64,000 bases of DNA, taken from the NCBI GenBank assembly GCA_019054805.1, contig JAHQIY010000004.1, positions 1,240,001-1,304,000 of the forward strand, read 5' to 3'. The notes under the pieces are model-generated. The model ran no database searches. It was not told the origin of the DNA and saw only the letters and a program-made list of their open reading frames with translations. Position 1 is the stretch's first letter, and every line of letters begins with the position of its first letter. This document shows positions 43,266 to 54,359 of this stretch, in pieces. The position numbers and the translations under genes were made by a program. The DNA comes from Brachionus manjavacas (lineage: Eukaryota > Rotifera > Eurotatoria > Ploima > Brachionidae).

Positions 43266-43834
43266 TGTTCAGAAAAATGTATCAACTGATAAAATATTAA
43301 AAGCCAAATTTATTTTGGAAAAATTTTGCAATTTAATTTAAATGTTTTTCCAAAACTTTTAATGCTTTGCAGATTTGCAAAGTTTTTGCAGAGAAATTAA
43401 ATTTTGTTCCAATCATAGATGAAATTTAATTTTTATTGACCATCTTGTTTTAAAAATAAAAAATTATCAAATTTATTTGAAATTAAATTAATCTTTATTT
43501 AATTTAAGTTAATGTTGATTTTAGATATTCCACATTTGAGTTAAACAACTCAAATCAACTTTTAAAATAAATTCAAAAGACAATTAAAAGTAAACTAGCT
43601 AGCAAATATTTTATAATAATTTATTGAAAATGAATAATTTGAATTATTTTTATTAACAACTTCAACAAAATATATTTTCTATTAATTTTCATAATAAATA
43701 TCTTTCAATTGAAACAAAATAAAAACTTGAAAAATCTTGCAAGAACCCGAAAATAACCTCTTTTTTTTATTTTCAATTAGAAAAATCTAATTTATCTCTC
43801 ATATGTATAATCGGGCAGATTGATCGATTCGAAT
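43266..43834. promoter_or_regulatory. 5' flank of the GOLGA7-like gene
   Basis: AT-rich flank; no defendable core promoter element. Interrupted on the left by the LINE. Confidence 0.25.
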
Positions 43835-44299
43835 ATGGATGACTTACAGCAAATGAGACTAACTTCGTCTTCATGTGCCAAGGTGTTCATTCAGCGCGAT
43901 TACAGCGAAGGAGTTGGAGTTAAGTTCGAGACAAAACTGCCAAATGAGCTGCAAGGAAAAATCGACACAGCCGAATTCGAAAATGTAATAAATAACATAA
44001 ACGCCATTTATGCCGAAGCAGAGAGCCTTAGTCCCAGAACCTACTTGGAAAATTGCTTTGCTTGCTTGACAGCTTACCTAATTTTGATCTGCTTGCAAAC
44101 CAACTACGAAAAAAATGTAAAGCGCGCTTCAGAATACATTGTGTCAGAAAATGATCGCTTGTTTATTCCGCGAGGGCTTTTAATGGTAGATCCGATGGAA
44201 CGAGGCTTAAGATGCATTGAGATTTGTATGATCAACGAGCCGGCGGGAAATACTGGCTCTTCGACAGGCTCCAATAACCGCAATAGCAAAGTGATTTAA
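43835..44299 (+). CDS. GOLGA7: GOLGA7/Erf4-like palmitoyltransferase partner (154 aa)
   Basis: Start MDDLQQMRLTSSSCAKVFIQ. The family-defining blocks follow in order: KVFIQRDYSEGVGVKFETKL, PNELQGKIDTAEFENVINN, INAIYAEAESLSPRTYLENC, FACLTAYLILICLQTNYEK and FIPRGLLMVDPMERGLRCIE. GOLGA7 (GCP16; yeast Erf4) is a Golgi protein that binds and stabilises the DHHC9-type palmitoyltransferase, which acylates Ras. Length and spacing match the family. The in-frame codons before the ATG begin at a TTG and are not needed. The gene is uninterrupted, unlike the intron-containing neighbours, and an AATAAA lies about 55 bp after the stop. Codon use is less AT-biased than the surroundings, as for an active host gene. 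Confidence 0.93.
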   Translation: MDDLQQMRLTSSSCAKVFIQRDYSEGVGVKFETKLPNELQGKIDTAEFENVINNINAIYAEAESLSPRTYLENCFACLTAYLILICLQTNYEKNVKRASEYIVSENDRLFIPRGLLMVDPMERGLRCIEICMINEPAGNTGSSTGSNNRNSKVI

Positions 44300-44904
44300 T
44301 TTTTAACTTGTGTTGTTAAATGTATTTTAATCCTCATTTATTTGTTCAATATTAAAATAAAGCTCTATGGAGATCAATATTTTTTATATTTTATTATTTT
44401 TTACAAAAAAAGATATGGATAAATTTTTGCTTTGATTTTTTTTTAATTTTAAAGTGTGTTTGGTTCAAAACTAAAATAATCGGAATTATTTTAATAAATT
44501 TTATTAAAAAATAAATTGACTTCAATTCATTTTTTTTAATAAATAAACATTTTAAAATTTTTTTTTAATAAATCTAGATAAAAAATAATTTTTATTTATT
44601 ATTTCTTTGGCATGTATCATTTTTTCTACATTTTGATTATTTCTCAACGATGATTTTACTATTTACCACCACAAATATTAAAATTATTTTTTGCTTTTTT
44701 TATTTTTTTATTCAAGCATAAAAAATTTAGATTTGCAAAAAAAATCCTTCTCTACCATATTACCTTGCCATCGATGAAAAACTGAAGGGCTACGTGCCAT
44801 CGATCCCATGTTCAAGAGAACCTAATTCATCGAGGGTGTTTTTAAACCAGAAATCTAGATTTTAATGGACAAAATGAAGTTAATGATCAAATGAACATTT
44901 CAAA
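44300..44904. other. 3' flank and AT-rich DNA
   Basis: AATAAA at about 44,355 is the likely poly(A) signal of the GOLGA7-like gene. Otherwise nothing recognised. Confidence 0.5.
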
Positions 44905-45235
44905 TGAAAATTTTTAGTTTTAGATTCAAAAAAAGGTATATTTTATCAATTTTTTAGATATAAATGGCTTAACTTTATTTAACATGATTTTTTTAATCTT
45001 TAATTAGGTGGTAATTATATGAATTTTTATCTGAAGTAAAACTAAATCTTAATCAATATTTTAAAATTTCGCAATACAGAAGTTTACTTTGTTGCGCTGT
45101 AATATATTTTAATTAAAGTTAAAATATCATTTAAAGCAATAAATTTGATGATTTTATCTGCATTTTAAATAATTTAAAATAATTTAAAATAATATTTTAT
45201 AAAAATCAATTAAAAAAAAAAGGTTTTTTTTGTTT
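44905..45235 (+). repeat. Dispersed repeat, copy 1 (~330 bp)
   Basis: Aligns, with scattered differences, to 61,875–62,200 in the same orientation. Shared words include AATCTTTAATTAG, ATATGAATTTTTAT and CGCTGTAATATATTTTAATT. No terminal inverted repeats or ORF; class unknown. Confidence 0.6.
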
Positions 45236-45730
45236 AATTAAAATAATAAATATTTTGTGTTTAAGTAAAAATTTTTTAAAAAAGCTTTTTTCTAGTCTTG
45301 TGATTTCACTCTAGTCGATTAGTTTTATCTTTAAAGTCGACTTAAGTCGAAGCATAAATCAAATAATTGAAATCAATGTTAAAATCAAATTTTTTTTATT
45401 TTTTTTTTTAAAGTTTAACATTTATTTTAGTTACAATTAAGTAAAAAAATAGATAAAAACAGTCACAAACTAATCAAATCGTAATTAATTACACCCTAAA
45501 ATAAATAACTTTTAGGCTATTTCAGGTTTTAATTTATTTCTACGGCTAGTAATTAATTCAGCTGCTTTACTGATTTTTATTAAACAAAATATCTTTTTTT
45601 CTTTTTAATAGTTTATTTTTTTTTTGGAAGATAGGCTACGAGCAGAGCTATTTCAGCTAGTTATATGATTTTAAAGTCAAAGTTAAATAAAAGTGAATGT
45701 TTGATATTAAGTATGTTTTATTTTTTGTTA
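45236..45730. other. AT-rich DNA
   Basis: Contains an AGTCGACTTAAGTCGAAGC palindrome-like word near 45,338–45,356. No gene. Confidence 0.4.
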
Positions 45731-45734
45731 TTTT

Positions 45735-46620
45735 TTTATTTGTTTTATCTGTGCCGAGCTTAAGCTCCTTCAGATTAAAAAAAAATTATAAAAATAAAAA
45801 TTAAGAAAAAATAAAATAAAAATGTATAGAAAAAATATAAGAAAAATTAAAATAAGTTAAAATATAATAAAAAGACAATTAAAAATTGATATTTGTAAGA
45901 GGTAACATGTGCAAAGTATTCAAGTATTGAACAGTTCAGGAAAGAAAGAAGGAATAGTAAGATAGCAATTACACAATAGAGTTGGGTATTCAACGTACCT
46001 TGATTCAAAACCCGCTTTATATTCATCAACCAGCTTGGCAATCAATGGAACAGAATGACGCAGTCCTCCCGCTACATATCTTTCGCTCAATTCAAAAAGT
46101 CGATTCGAGACAGTTAAGAATTTAAGTTTATTAAAGGCCTCGTGATGCAAATTAATGGAAGGAGTATCATATTTAAGTTTAAGTATAAAACGAACTGCTG
46201 AGTTTTTTAAGACTTGAATTTTTTTAATGCTTGTCTCCAAAAATGAATTTAGACACGAAAATTAGTAATCAATTATAGATCCGATTAAAGATTTATATAG
46301 GTTTCCTAGTGTGCAATAATTAAGACTCCACTTTTTGTTTGAAAATATTTTTATTAAGTTCAACCTTGAACTACAACGCTGTTTTATTTCATCAACCATT
46401 GGGGTAAAGGTTAATTTTGAATCAAATTTTATGCCTAAAATTTTATTTCCTTTTGACTTTCAATTTTATTTTCATAAATTTTTAATTTTAAGTCAATATT
46501 TTCCTTATTATATTTAGTAAAGACAATGAAGCAAGACTTTTCAACAGATATTTTCATTTTCCCTTGAAGAGCCATTTTTCTAGTTCGTCTAAGTATTTGT
46601 TTATGTGTTTTGACCTTTTA
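45735..46620 (-). pseudogene. 5'-truncated LINE: post-RT region and 3' end
   Basis: Frames on the minus strand, broken by stops, give KIQVLKNSAVRFILKLKYDT, HHEAFNKLKFLTVSNRLFEL and SERYVAGGLRHSVPLIAKLV. This copy retains a longer C-terminus than those at 5.4 and 42.7 kb. The 3' signature GAAGGAGCTTAAGCTCGGCA (complement of the + strand near 45,753–45,775) closes it. Confidence 0.7.
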
Positions 46621-46639
46621 GGTGAAAATCAGAAAGTGA

Positions 46640-46790
46640 AAAAATCAAAAAGTCAAAAAGTGCGTCCAAGTCTTGTTGTAACGTAAATCATTAAGTCAAT
46701 GTCATTAACTTATTTATTCTAGTTAATTTAAAGGCCCATAGGCAGAAAGATATTTCTAGAAAATAGAAAGTAGAAAATAAAATAATATTG
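46640..46790 (+). repeat. Direct repeat flanking an ORF1-like segment, left copy
   Basis: Words AAAAAGTGCGTC, GTCTTGTTGT, TTTAAAGGCCCATA, GACAGAAA-like and ATATTTCTAGAAAA then AGAAAGTAGAAAATAAAAT recur in the same order and orientation at 48,425–48,570. Either LTR-like termini or a shared dispersed repeat. Confidence 0.55.
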
Positions 46791-46882
46791 TATAAGAGAT
46801 GTACCCTGCTAGGTAAGAGAAAAAAATTCAAGAGTCTTTTTACAAACCTGTTCTTAAAAGAAGATTTTTCTTCATTGGATAT

Positions 46883-47960
46883 TTAACTGGACTGTTTTTG
46901 TATTAAATCGGTGTTGTTTTCATTTGAAGTGAGTCCGAAATTGTTGTCTTGAAATACGTCATTAAGTTCAATGTTTTCTTTATTGTTTTCTTTATTTCGA
47001 TTCTGCAGTTTGTGAATCGTCGGATTCTGAAACATTATTTGCCTACTTGTTTGAACATTGGTAAAAAGGTAATTTGATGGCTTAATAATTTGATCTCTTA
47101 ATTTTTGCAAATTTGAGCAATTTATTTGTTCAGAATCTTTATTAAGATTATATGATAGAACTGGAGAATGCATACTTTATTGACTGGACTGTGACAAAAA
47201 AAGAGATTCCACATTTTTTGACTCGATTTGGGAACTATCGAGTTTTGGTAATCATGTCCAACATGTTTGTTTGTATTTGAGAAATTTCTTCTTCTTCTTC
47301 TTCCTGAATAGCTAGTTCGCTATAGTCGATTTTTGCTCGTTTAATCGATTTAAGCCTCTCAACTAAAGAGCATTTCTGAGTCAAATGTCCTTTTTGATTA
47401 CAGTTTTCAAAATCTTGGGTTTTAATAGGACATCTAGCAATGTTGTAACCTTCACCATTCCAGGAGAAGCAATTTTTTTTCTGTCCAGCAATTGAAATTA
47501 CGCGCTATAATCTGTATAGAATTGTTGGAACATTGAAATTTCTAACTAACTGATTTGATCCTTCGGGAAGGGAACTTTTACTCGTTTTACACCGTTTTTA
47601 ACTTGTCTTTCTTTGAATGTTTCTTCTGAAAATTTTTTTCAACTTTGAGAACATTGATTTTAAGAGCATCGAAAAAGTCTCCAAGTTATTCCTTTTTGAA
47701 ATCTTGAGGGAGATCAACAAAGAATCGCAGCAAGGCGTGTTTGAACTTAACATCATTATTTTGGTCGAAGAAAAATTGTTAAATGCTCTTTAGGTTTCTC
47801 CAACTTTTTAAGATACAGTTTGACTGAATTCTTGAATTTCGCTTGGGTGTTGAATTTAGATGAGTTGAATTTCGCTTGGGTTCGCTTTCCATTTGAAATT
47901 TAGCTTTTAAATCATATGATGACGCTAAATTAAGATCAAGATTGCTATGCCGAAAGTCGA
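46883..47960 (-). pseudogene. Decayed ORF1/gag-like protein with zinc knuckles
   Basis: On the minus strand a CCHC-like knuckle CNQKGHLTQKC follows a degenerate one (CFSWNGEGYNIARC) near 47,370–47,490. It is followed by SLVERLKSIKRAKIDYSELA, a Glu run (EEEEEE, from CTT repeats at 47,287–47,301) and a 96-codon frame MHSPVLSYNLNKDSEQINCS at 46,883–47,173. The part upstream of the knuckles (to about 47,960) has several frameshifts. This resembles LINE ORF1 or retroelement gag. It lies between the two direct repeats. Confidence 0.5.
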
Positions 47961-48104
47961 ATTTGAAATTCTATCTTTAGGAGCAAATTAATTATTTTAT
48001 GTCAAATTTTTTTTGTTCTTCAAATCAAAAATTTTCTAATTTTCTTTTTTAAAGCAATTTTTTTATTGCAAACAGGAGCAGAATTAATTCATGAGAATCA
48101 AAGA

Positions 48105-48300
48105 TAAACTGATCACCTCACCAACACCAAAAAGAAGGTGAAAATCTTTCTTATGAATATTAAAATACTAACTTTCCCAACACTTGATTTAAGAATCAAA
48201 AAAAAAGCTTCTAGAAATCTGCGTAAAAAGCCTTACCAGCTTTTGAAAGAAATTCAATTGGACCTTTAAATCATTAACTTATTTCAATAACAAAAGCTTC
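48105..48300 (+). pseudogene. SWIM/AT-hook family relic with internal deletion
   Basis: HQKEGENLSYEY (about 48,120–48,157) matches HKKRGKNLSYEDF of the 35.6-kb protein. About 80 bp later ERNSIGPLN matches its QRNSIGPLN (residues 210–218). Everything between, including the SWIM finger, is missing. It shows that this family left several copies in the window. Confidence 0.5.
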
Positions 48301-48324
48301 AACTCAGTCTGATACTCCAATTAC

Positions 48325-48390
48325 AACACTGTAGGGGTATTGTGTTTGAGAGTTAAGCTTGGCCTAAACGGCTGAGCTACATTACCTCAC
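48325..48390 (-). repeat. tRNA-like (SINE head-like) sequence
   Basis: The minus strand reads GGTAATGTAGCTCAGCCGTT then TAGGCCAAGC, which fits a tRNA acceptor strand and A box (TAGCTCAGCCG). The downstream T-arm is too short and degenerate for a functional tRNA. A tRNA-derived SINE head is possible. Confidence 0.3.
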
Positions 48391-48424
48391 ATTTCTCAAT
48401 TTTGAGTAAATTAAGTCATTTAAT

Positions 48425-48570
48425 CGATTATTCAAAAAGTGCGTCAAAGTCTTGTTGTTTCATATTAAGTCATTGTCTTTAATTAATTTTTTTAGCTAAT
48501 TTAAAGGCCCATAGACAGAAAAATATTTCTAGAAAACAGAAAGTAGAAAATAAAATAAATATTAAATTTT
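48425..48570 (+). repeat. Direct repeat flanking an ORF1-like segment, right copy
   Basis: Counterpart of 46,640–46,790 in the same orientation. Confidence 0.55.
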
Positions 48571-48803
48571 AAAAAATAAAATTATGTCAAATTCTTGCAA
48601 AATTTCTTAATTCCTAGCGCTTTTTTAATTAATTAATTTTGTCTTGTGTCTTTATTTTTTTACCTATTTTGAGTGTAATGAACCAAATCTAGATGGTAGC
48701 GAAAAACCGATTAACAACATTGTTTGTAGAGTTAGCTGAAAAAATAAAGACATGAAGTTTTTTTTCACAACCAAGACCCTATTAAGAATCAAAAACCCGT
48801 CTC

Positions 48804-51800
48804 AACTTTTTTTCAATAAATTTCCAGATAAAGTACTTTCACCAATTGGGAGACCTAAGTATTCAATATTTTGAGTTGCTCAAAGATTTTCTTTTTTTAA
48901 AGATTATCGCAGCAGATTTTGCTTGAATTAAAATCAATTTTTCATTTCGTCATTATTATTCCTTAACATGATCGTAATATTTTTTTGGGTTCAATGAATG
49001 TGAAGAGAAAAATGAAATTTCTTCCGTTTCAGATAGTCATTGTTGGGAGAATATGATATTTTTTTTCGTTCCAGGAGCTATTATGAAAATTAGGAGTGTT
49101 GAATTTTACAAAAATAAAATAAGTACGGACTTGAGTTCAGGGTATTTTCTAACTAATTAAATTTTAATTTTTAAAATATAGAAACTAAGTGTTTATCTCT
49201 AAAATAATTAAGACTGTATTTCTCAAAGAGTCGATAAAACAGTCAATAAGGCAACGGTAAATAAATAAAGCATTTGAAAGTTAAAAAAAGAACTTTCAAT
49301 AATTTTTTCAAATTTCAAAATAAAAAAAACTCATTCTATCTCACTAAAGATAGTTTATTTTCAAACAAAATAAATCTTGAAATATTAACCTAAAAATATT
49401 TTCTTTTGAAGCTGAAAAAAATATTTGAAACATCCCAATATTATAAATTATTCAAATTTTTTAAAATAAAAAAAAAATTTTCCCGAATATTCTTTTAAAT
49501 GCAATAACCATCTTTAAAAAATTGTCTTAAAGAATATTACATAATTAAAAAATATAAAAATTTCAAGTATAATAAAAAAATAACTAATTAAAAATAAATT
49601 TCTAATTAATTAAATAATTAAAAACATTTTATTTTTTAAGAGAAAAACTACCAAAAAAAACGGAAAATTTGATTTTTAATTTTGATCTAGTGTGGTAATT
49701 TTTTTTGATTTAAAAAGATTTAAAAAATTTTATTCGCAAAGTATTTAACGAAAAAAGTGTAAAAATATATCTTAGACTATTAAAAATATCAATAGAATCA
49801 ACCATAAAATAATAATCTTTTAATATATTATTAAATAATCTTAGACAATTATCAAGGGCTATTAAAAAAAAAAAATTTACAGGTCCAGACGTGGACATTA
49901 ATTTGGAAGTCTTTCAAAAAAGAATTTTACATATTTCGTTAAAAAAAAGTTAGATTTTAGCAAGAGTCGAAATTAAATAATTCTCAAAATTCAAATTTTT
50001 TAACTTTCAATCATTTTCTGAGTGTTAGAAAAGAAGCTTATTTTTTTCAAATTTAAATAAAAATCAGTTTTAATATTTACAATAAACAGTGTTTATTGTT
50101 TATATTAAAAGTTTATCTTTGTTTTGTTGAAAAAATAATATTTATCTTTAATTAGTTCTTTTTTCAATTCAAAATTTATATTTATGTATTTTTTTAAAAT
50201 TTACATTTTATTTATTTTCTTATTTTTTTTACTTTAAGTTTTTCCCAAAGCATGTTTATCAATTTTTTTAAAACACGATATAGTTTATCTTCATATTTTT
50301 GCCATTTTGTTCAACAGAATTATTTGAAATAATTCCTAAATAAATTGAAATTAAAATTTTATCAATGCATTATGATTATAAATATTGTTGACTTTCAATA
50401 GATAAAAGTCATGTTTAGTGTATAAAATAAATTTTTTTCTTATTTTTTTTACTTTATAATAGCTAACATTTAATTTATAGGAATAAAAATTAAAGAAAAT
50501 ATGGACAAACATCTTGAAGCAAATGAACAAAGCGAAATAGTGCCTGGTAAAATTTTAAGTGATCTTGAAATGGTGACGAGTTTTTCTGATTTTCTGAATA
50601 TTGCTATCATTGGAAAGACTGGAAGTGGAAAAAGTTCATTTTTGAATGCATTTCGAGGTATTTTGAATAATGAAGATAATGCAGCAAAAGTAAGTGCAGA
50701 TGCAAAAGGATGTAATGTCCTAATTGAAAGAGCCAAGTTCCAGCATAAATTTATTAAAGAAACCTTGGAGTATACAATTAATTTTTTTGATACGACCGGT
50801 TTTCAGGACAACAATAATACTAACATTCAACATTTTCTGGATGAATTAAAGATACATTACAAAATAGATGAATTTGACGCAATAATTTTTCTTACCAGTG
50901 AAAAACTTTCAGATCAAGAATTAAAAACAGCTCAATCAAATGAAAAAAAAAAAGTGATGCTTTTTTTTGTCTACAATCAAGTTGACAATTTTTATCGGAA
51001 CCAACTCACAGTCGAAGGTATAATCGATGATCCTTTAAAAGAACAAGTTATTGAATATAAAGATAAGTTGGAAGAAAAAAGAAATGCTCTTCACAATGAA
51101 ATTTGTGACTTGATTACAGAGCATCGAGTTTTTGATAGTCTATTTTCAGAAATTAAAGAATTTACTTCGGATAACTTGAAAAGCGACAAATACATAAATA
51201 GATTAATCAAAGAATCAGTTTATTTTATTTCTTCAAAGAATGCAACATATTTTGAAGACGAATTATTCTCAAAAGATGGATCACGCTTGAAAAAAGAAAT
51301 TGAGGAACATTTGGTTCGAACAAAATTCAATAATATGAACATTAACCTGCTGGAACCATTTTCAAAAAGAACTATCTATTTAAAAAAAAAAAGCATTCTT
51401 GGAAATTTGTTCGATTCGAAAAAATTGGAGATAGCATTTGCTTCTTTGACAAGTGTTATACCATTTTTAGATATTTTACCAACATCAAGGATTAATAAAT
51501 CCTATAAGCAGGAATTCTTCGAAAAATTTGGAATTAAAGAATTAAAAGATAGATTGAGAACAAATCCAAGTCTGATTTCCGATAATTGTGAAAAAATACA
51601 GAAAATCAATAAAATCTTTGATCAAATAGATCAAGATAAAATAATCAAGAATCTAGATTTACTCTTTGATCAATCGAATATAAGAGATATAGATGGTTTA
51701 AAAGAATGGATAATATATACAATTAATAGTACCCTGCCAGCTATCGGAATAACTGTTGCAAATTCAATAGATGAAATAGCCAGAATCGCGGGATATTCAT

Positions 51801-52240
51801 TGACTGTTGCGGCAAAATTCCTTAGTTTTGTTTCGTTTCCGATTTCGATGACAATTTATCTGTTTTTACTTAAAAGAGGAGTTGAAAAAATACTTATTAA
51901 GTATGAAGAATATACATTGCTATTATATGAAGTATTACACAATTGAGGAGCTTTATTTAAAATTTTGAATTGAATTTTTTGCTAGAATTTTCAATTAGAA
52001 ATAAATTTTCATTTGCTTAATCATTAATTTGGATATTTTTTTGTCTCTTTAAATGTATTTTCAAAAATTTTTTTAAGATTCAAAAAAAAATAAACTGGAG
52101 GAACTTATGCTAGCTTATTATAATCAAATTAGACGGATTTAATCAATTAAAAAGTATTTTATTGCTTTTGTTCTTAATAAAGAATTTAAAAAAAATTCAC
52201 TTTTAAATTTTTGTCAAATAAATAAAAAATTTAAAATAAC
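48804..52240. repeat. Inverted repeat 2, right arm (~3.44 kb)
   Basis: Reverse complement of 37,385–40,836. The spacer between the arms (about 8 kb) carries the truncated GTPase, LINE and MULE relics and the intact GOLGA7-like gene. Confidence 0.88.
50501..51946 (+). CDS. IRG-like GTPase, copy B (481 aa, single exon)
   Basis: Same start (MDKHLEANEQSEIVPGKILS), P-loop GKTGSGKSS, DTTG and NQVD motifs as copy A. Both frames are intact and keep all visible nucleotide-binding motifs, so divergence has not destroyed either gene. Differences cluster in residues 123–252, between G3 and the start of the helical domain: SEKLSDQELKTAQSNEKKK here against KERLSGQELETAKLNEQKK in copy A, a two-residue deletion near 178 and a one-residue insertion near 248. 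About eleven more lie in 376–481. The genes face away from each other, with 1.7 kb of nearly identical 5' flank each, so they probably share regulation. Assignment to the IRG family is by C-terminal resemblance and remains tentative. Confidence 0.75.
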   Translation: MDKHLEANEQSEIVPGKILSDLEMVTSFSDFLNIAIIGKTGSGKSSFLNAFRGILNNEDNAAKVSADAKGCNVLIERAKFQHKFIKETLEYTINFFDTTGFQDNNNTNIQHFLDELKIHYKIDEFDAIIFLTSEKLSDQELKTAQSNEKKKVMLFFVYNQVDNFYRNQLTVEGIIDDPLKEQVIEYKDKLEEKRNALHNEICDLITEHRVFDSLFSEIKEFTSDNLKSDKYINRLIKESVYFISSKNATYFEDELFSKDGSRLKKEIEEHLVRTKFNNMNINLLEPFSKRTIYLKKKSILGNLFDSKKLEIAFASLTSVIPFLDILPTSRINKSYKQEFFEKFGIKELKDRLRTNPSLISDNCEKIQKINKIFDQIDQDKIIKNLDLLFDQSNIRDIDGLKEWIIYTINSTLPAIGITVANSIDEIARIAGYSLTVAAKFLSFVSFPISMTIYLFLLKRGVEKILIKYEEYTLLLYEVLHN

Positions 52241-52289
52241 AAAAGACTAAAATTTTATCATTTTATTAATTTCCTAAGGCCATCAATTA

Positions 52290-52862
52290 ATGGACTGACA
52301 AAAAAACTACATTTGATGACAAATAAACTTATTGACTGATAAATTAATGATTAATTGACTGAAATATTTATGATTTAAAATAATGATTTGAGTGACAAAA
52401 ATACTTTTTTGACTAATTAATTATTTTTACAACAAATAAATGATTGTGAGGTGACTATAAAAATCAAAATCTTGAACTATAGCACCAAAATTGGAAGGAA
52501 GCTCCAGACGATTATGACAAACCGTTTTGTCCAAATCTCATCATCAATCTAGAGTCAACTATGAGAAAACGTCACAATTTAAGCTCATTCCTTACAATCT
52601 TAGAGAATTAAATTATTAAATAGTTAAATTAAAACAAAATTAAATAAAATAAAAATAAAACCTATCAATAGAATAGGTTTTATTTTGTCGGTGCAAAATT
52701 ATTAAAAAGTCATCTCAATATATATATATTTGTCAGTCGTTTATTTTTTAAGTCAGAATAATTAGTTTTTTAAAGTCAGATAAAATAGATTAAATTAGTC
52801 ACTACTTTTAGTTATTTTTGTCGTCTTATAAAAAATTAAATTTGTCACCGCCAAAAAATTTA
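52290..52862. mobile_element. Possible TIR element with TGAC-motif ends
   Basis: The left side has many GACTGAC, GATGACAAATAAA and TGACTAATTAAT words. The right side has the inverted forms (TTTGTCAGTCG, TTAGTCACTAC, TTTGTCACCGCC). A related end, GGGGGTGACAAAAAAAACTA, appears alone at about 56,092. This pattern resembles the other motif-array TIR elements. Exact borders and target duplication not determined; no ORF. Confidence 0.4.
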
Positions 52863-53292
52863 AGCCATTTCCTAAACTAACATAATATAATAGAAAAACT
52901 AAACGAAGAAGGGAAAAACCCAGCTTGAAAAGCAAGTTCTTGCATTAAAGTTATTTCTTAATTAAAGAAAAAATAAAATCAATTGAAAATGTAATCTAAA
53001 AGCTAAAACGTGTTCTCATAGAATAAAAAATTTGGCCCTTTAAAATAAAATATATCAAAAAAACTTTTCATTATGTGAAAAAATTTGTTATTTAACAGAG
53101 TTTTTAATTTTTGAAAAAAAGTCATTCAAGTAGATTGAAATTTATTATTTTTTAAACGTAATTAAAAGCAATAGTTAAAAAAAGTTCAAAAATAGAAGAA
53201 AGCATTAGTATGAATTCATTTCTTTTCTAAATTAATTCTACAATTTTTTCATTCATCGATTTTTTTTTGTTAGAGTAAAAGTTTAATTTGGG
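52863..53292. other. AT-rich DNA
   Basis: Nothing recognised. Confidence 0.4.
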
Positions 53293-53420
53293 CCAGAGTT
53301 GCTTAAAAGTCACAAGTCTCAAGTAAGGTCCAAGTTCTGATTTTTTTTTTCAAAAAGTCCGAGTCAAAGAGTCTTAATTTTTTTTCTCATGATGAATATC
53401 ATGACTAGAAAAATTTTTAA
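53293..53420 (+). mobile_element. GACTT-family MITE, left end only
   Basis: CCAGAGTTGCTTAAAAGTCA then CAAGTCTCAAG matches the family's left terminus. No matching right terminus was found nearby, so the copy is truncated or disrupted. Confidence 0.5.
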
Positions 53421-54290
53421 AGTATTTCTCCGGTTTTATCCACAAGAGTTTTTATTACACAATTTGCGGCTAAGAAAACATGGTTTTGGTGTCTCCAGTA
53501 ATAAAGCCTTCTTTGATTTGCTTTACGTTAATGTAATTGTATTTATGTGTTTAATGTAAATCTTGATGCAAGAGTGCCTTAAATAGTCATGTCTGATAAG
53601 AGAAAAAAAAATTTGTATCATAAGAGTGAATTATAGTTTCATATTTTCTAATATTCGCAATAAATATTTTTTGAAATAGTGAAAAAAATATTCAAAAAAA
53701 TTATTTCCTAAAAAGTAAAAAATAATTAAAAAAAAAACTTGAGCTTTAGTAGATCAATTAAAGTGTTCGTGACTTAAAAGAATTATTTGCACTTTTTTAA
53801 TTTAAAAACTCAAAAATATGAAAATACAATGACTGTTAATTCTAGATTTGAATTTATGCTTCGTGGACAAAACGTATTTAATAGTTTATAGAAAATAAAT
53901 GCTGATTCAACAACAAAACATGAATGTTTAAGAATCCCCGAAAATTTCAATTTCGTTACCAAATACAAAAACATAAGGGAAAACATAAAAATTTTGTACC
54001 AAGGTCTAGTTGGATTTTTTATTGTAAAATTTCTTATTTATTTATCAATACTCTTGCATTTACACAAATAACCAAGTTTTGAATTTTCTTTAAATGCTGA
54101 ACACAAAATTTAGTACAAAACAATTTTCTTATTTTTTTGTTTTTAAAAATAAATAATATAGTTTAGTAAAATAAACTTAAAAATTTGTTTACCCAATTTT
54201 AGGTATATAATTAGTTAAGTGTATGAGAAATATAACTTTAAACTTTTTATTATTTCAAATGATAATTTTGAAGATCAATTTTTAAATTAG
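53421..54290. other. AT-rich DNA
   Basis: No gene recognised. Confidence 0.4.
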
Positions 54291-54359
54291 AAAAAGAGAA
54301 AAAGACGAATTGAAAAAGAAAAACGGAAGAAGAATAAAGAAGAAAAAGAAATATTTAAA
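54291..54359 (+). CDS. Candidate 69-bp exon, Lys/Glu/Arg-rich
   Basis: Bounded by an AG (TTTTTAAATTAG) and a strong donor (GTGAGT). The 23-codon phase-0 frame reads KKRKRRIEKEKRKKNKEEKE then IFK, a charged helix typical of coiled coils. No flanking exons identified, so it may be only a purine-rich tract. Confidence 0.2.

Noticed and set aside
44104-44289. Minus-strand ORF opposite GOLGA7
   Set aside because: Shadow of the conserved GOLGA7 frame.
48325-48390. Possible functional tRNA gene
   Set aside because: A-box-like 5' half only; T-arm and 3' acceptor do not fold properly. Kept only as a tRNA-like repeat.
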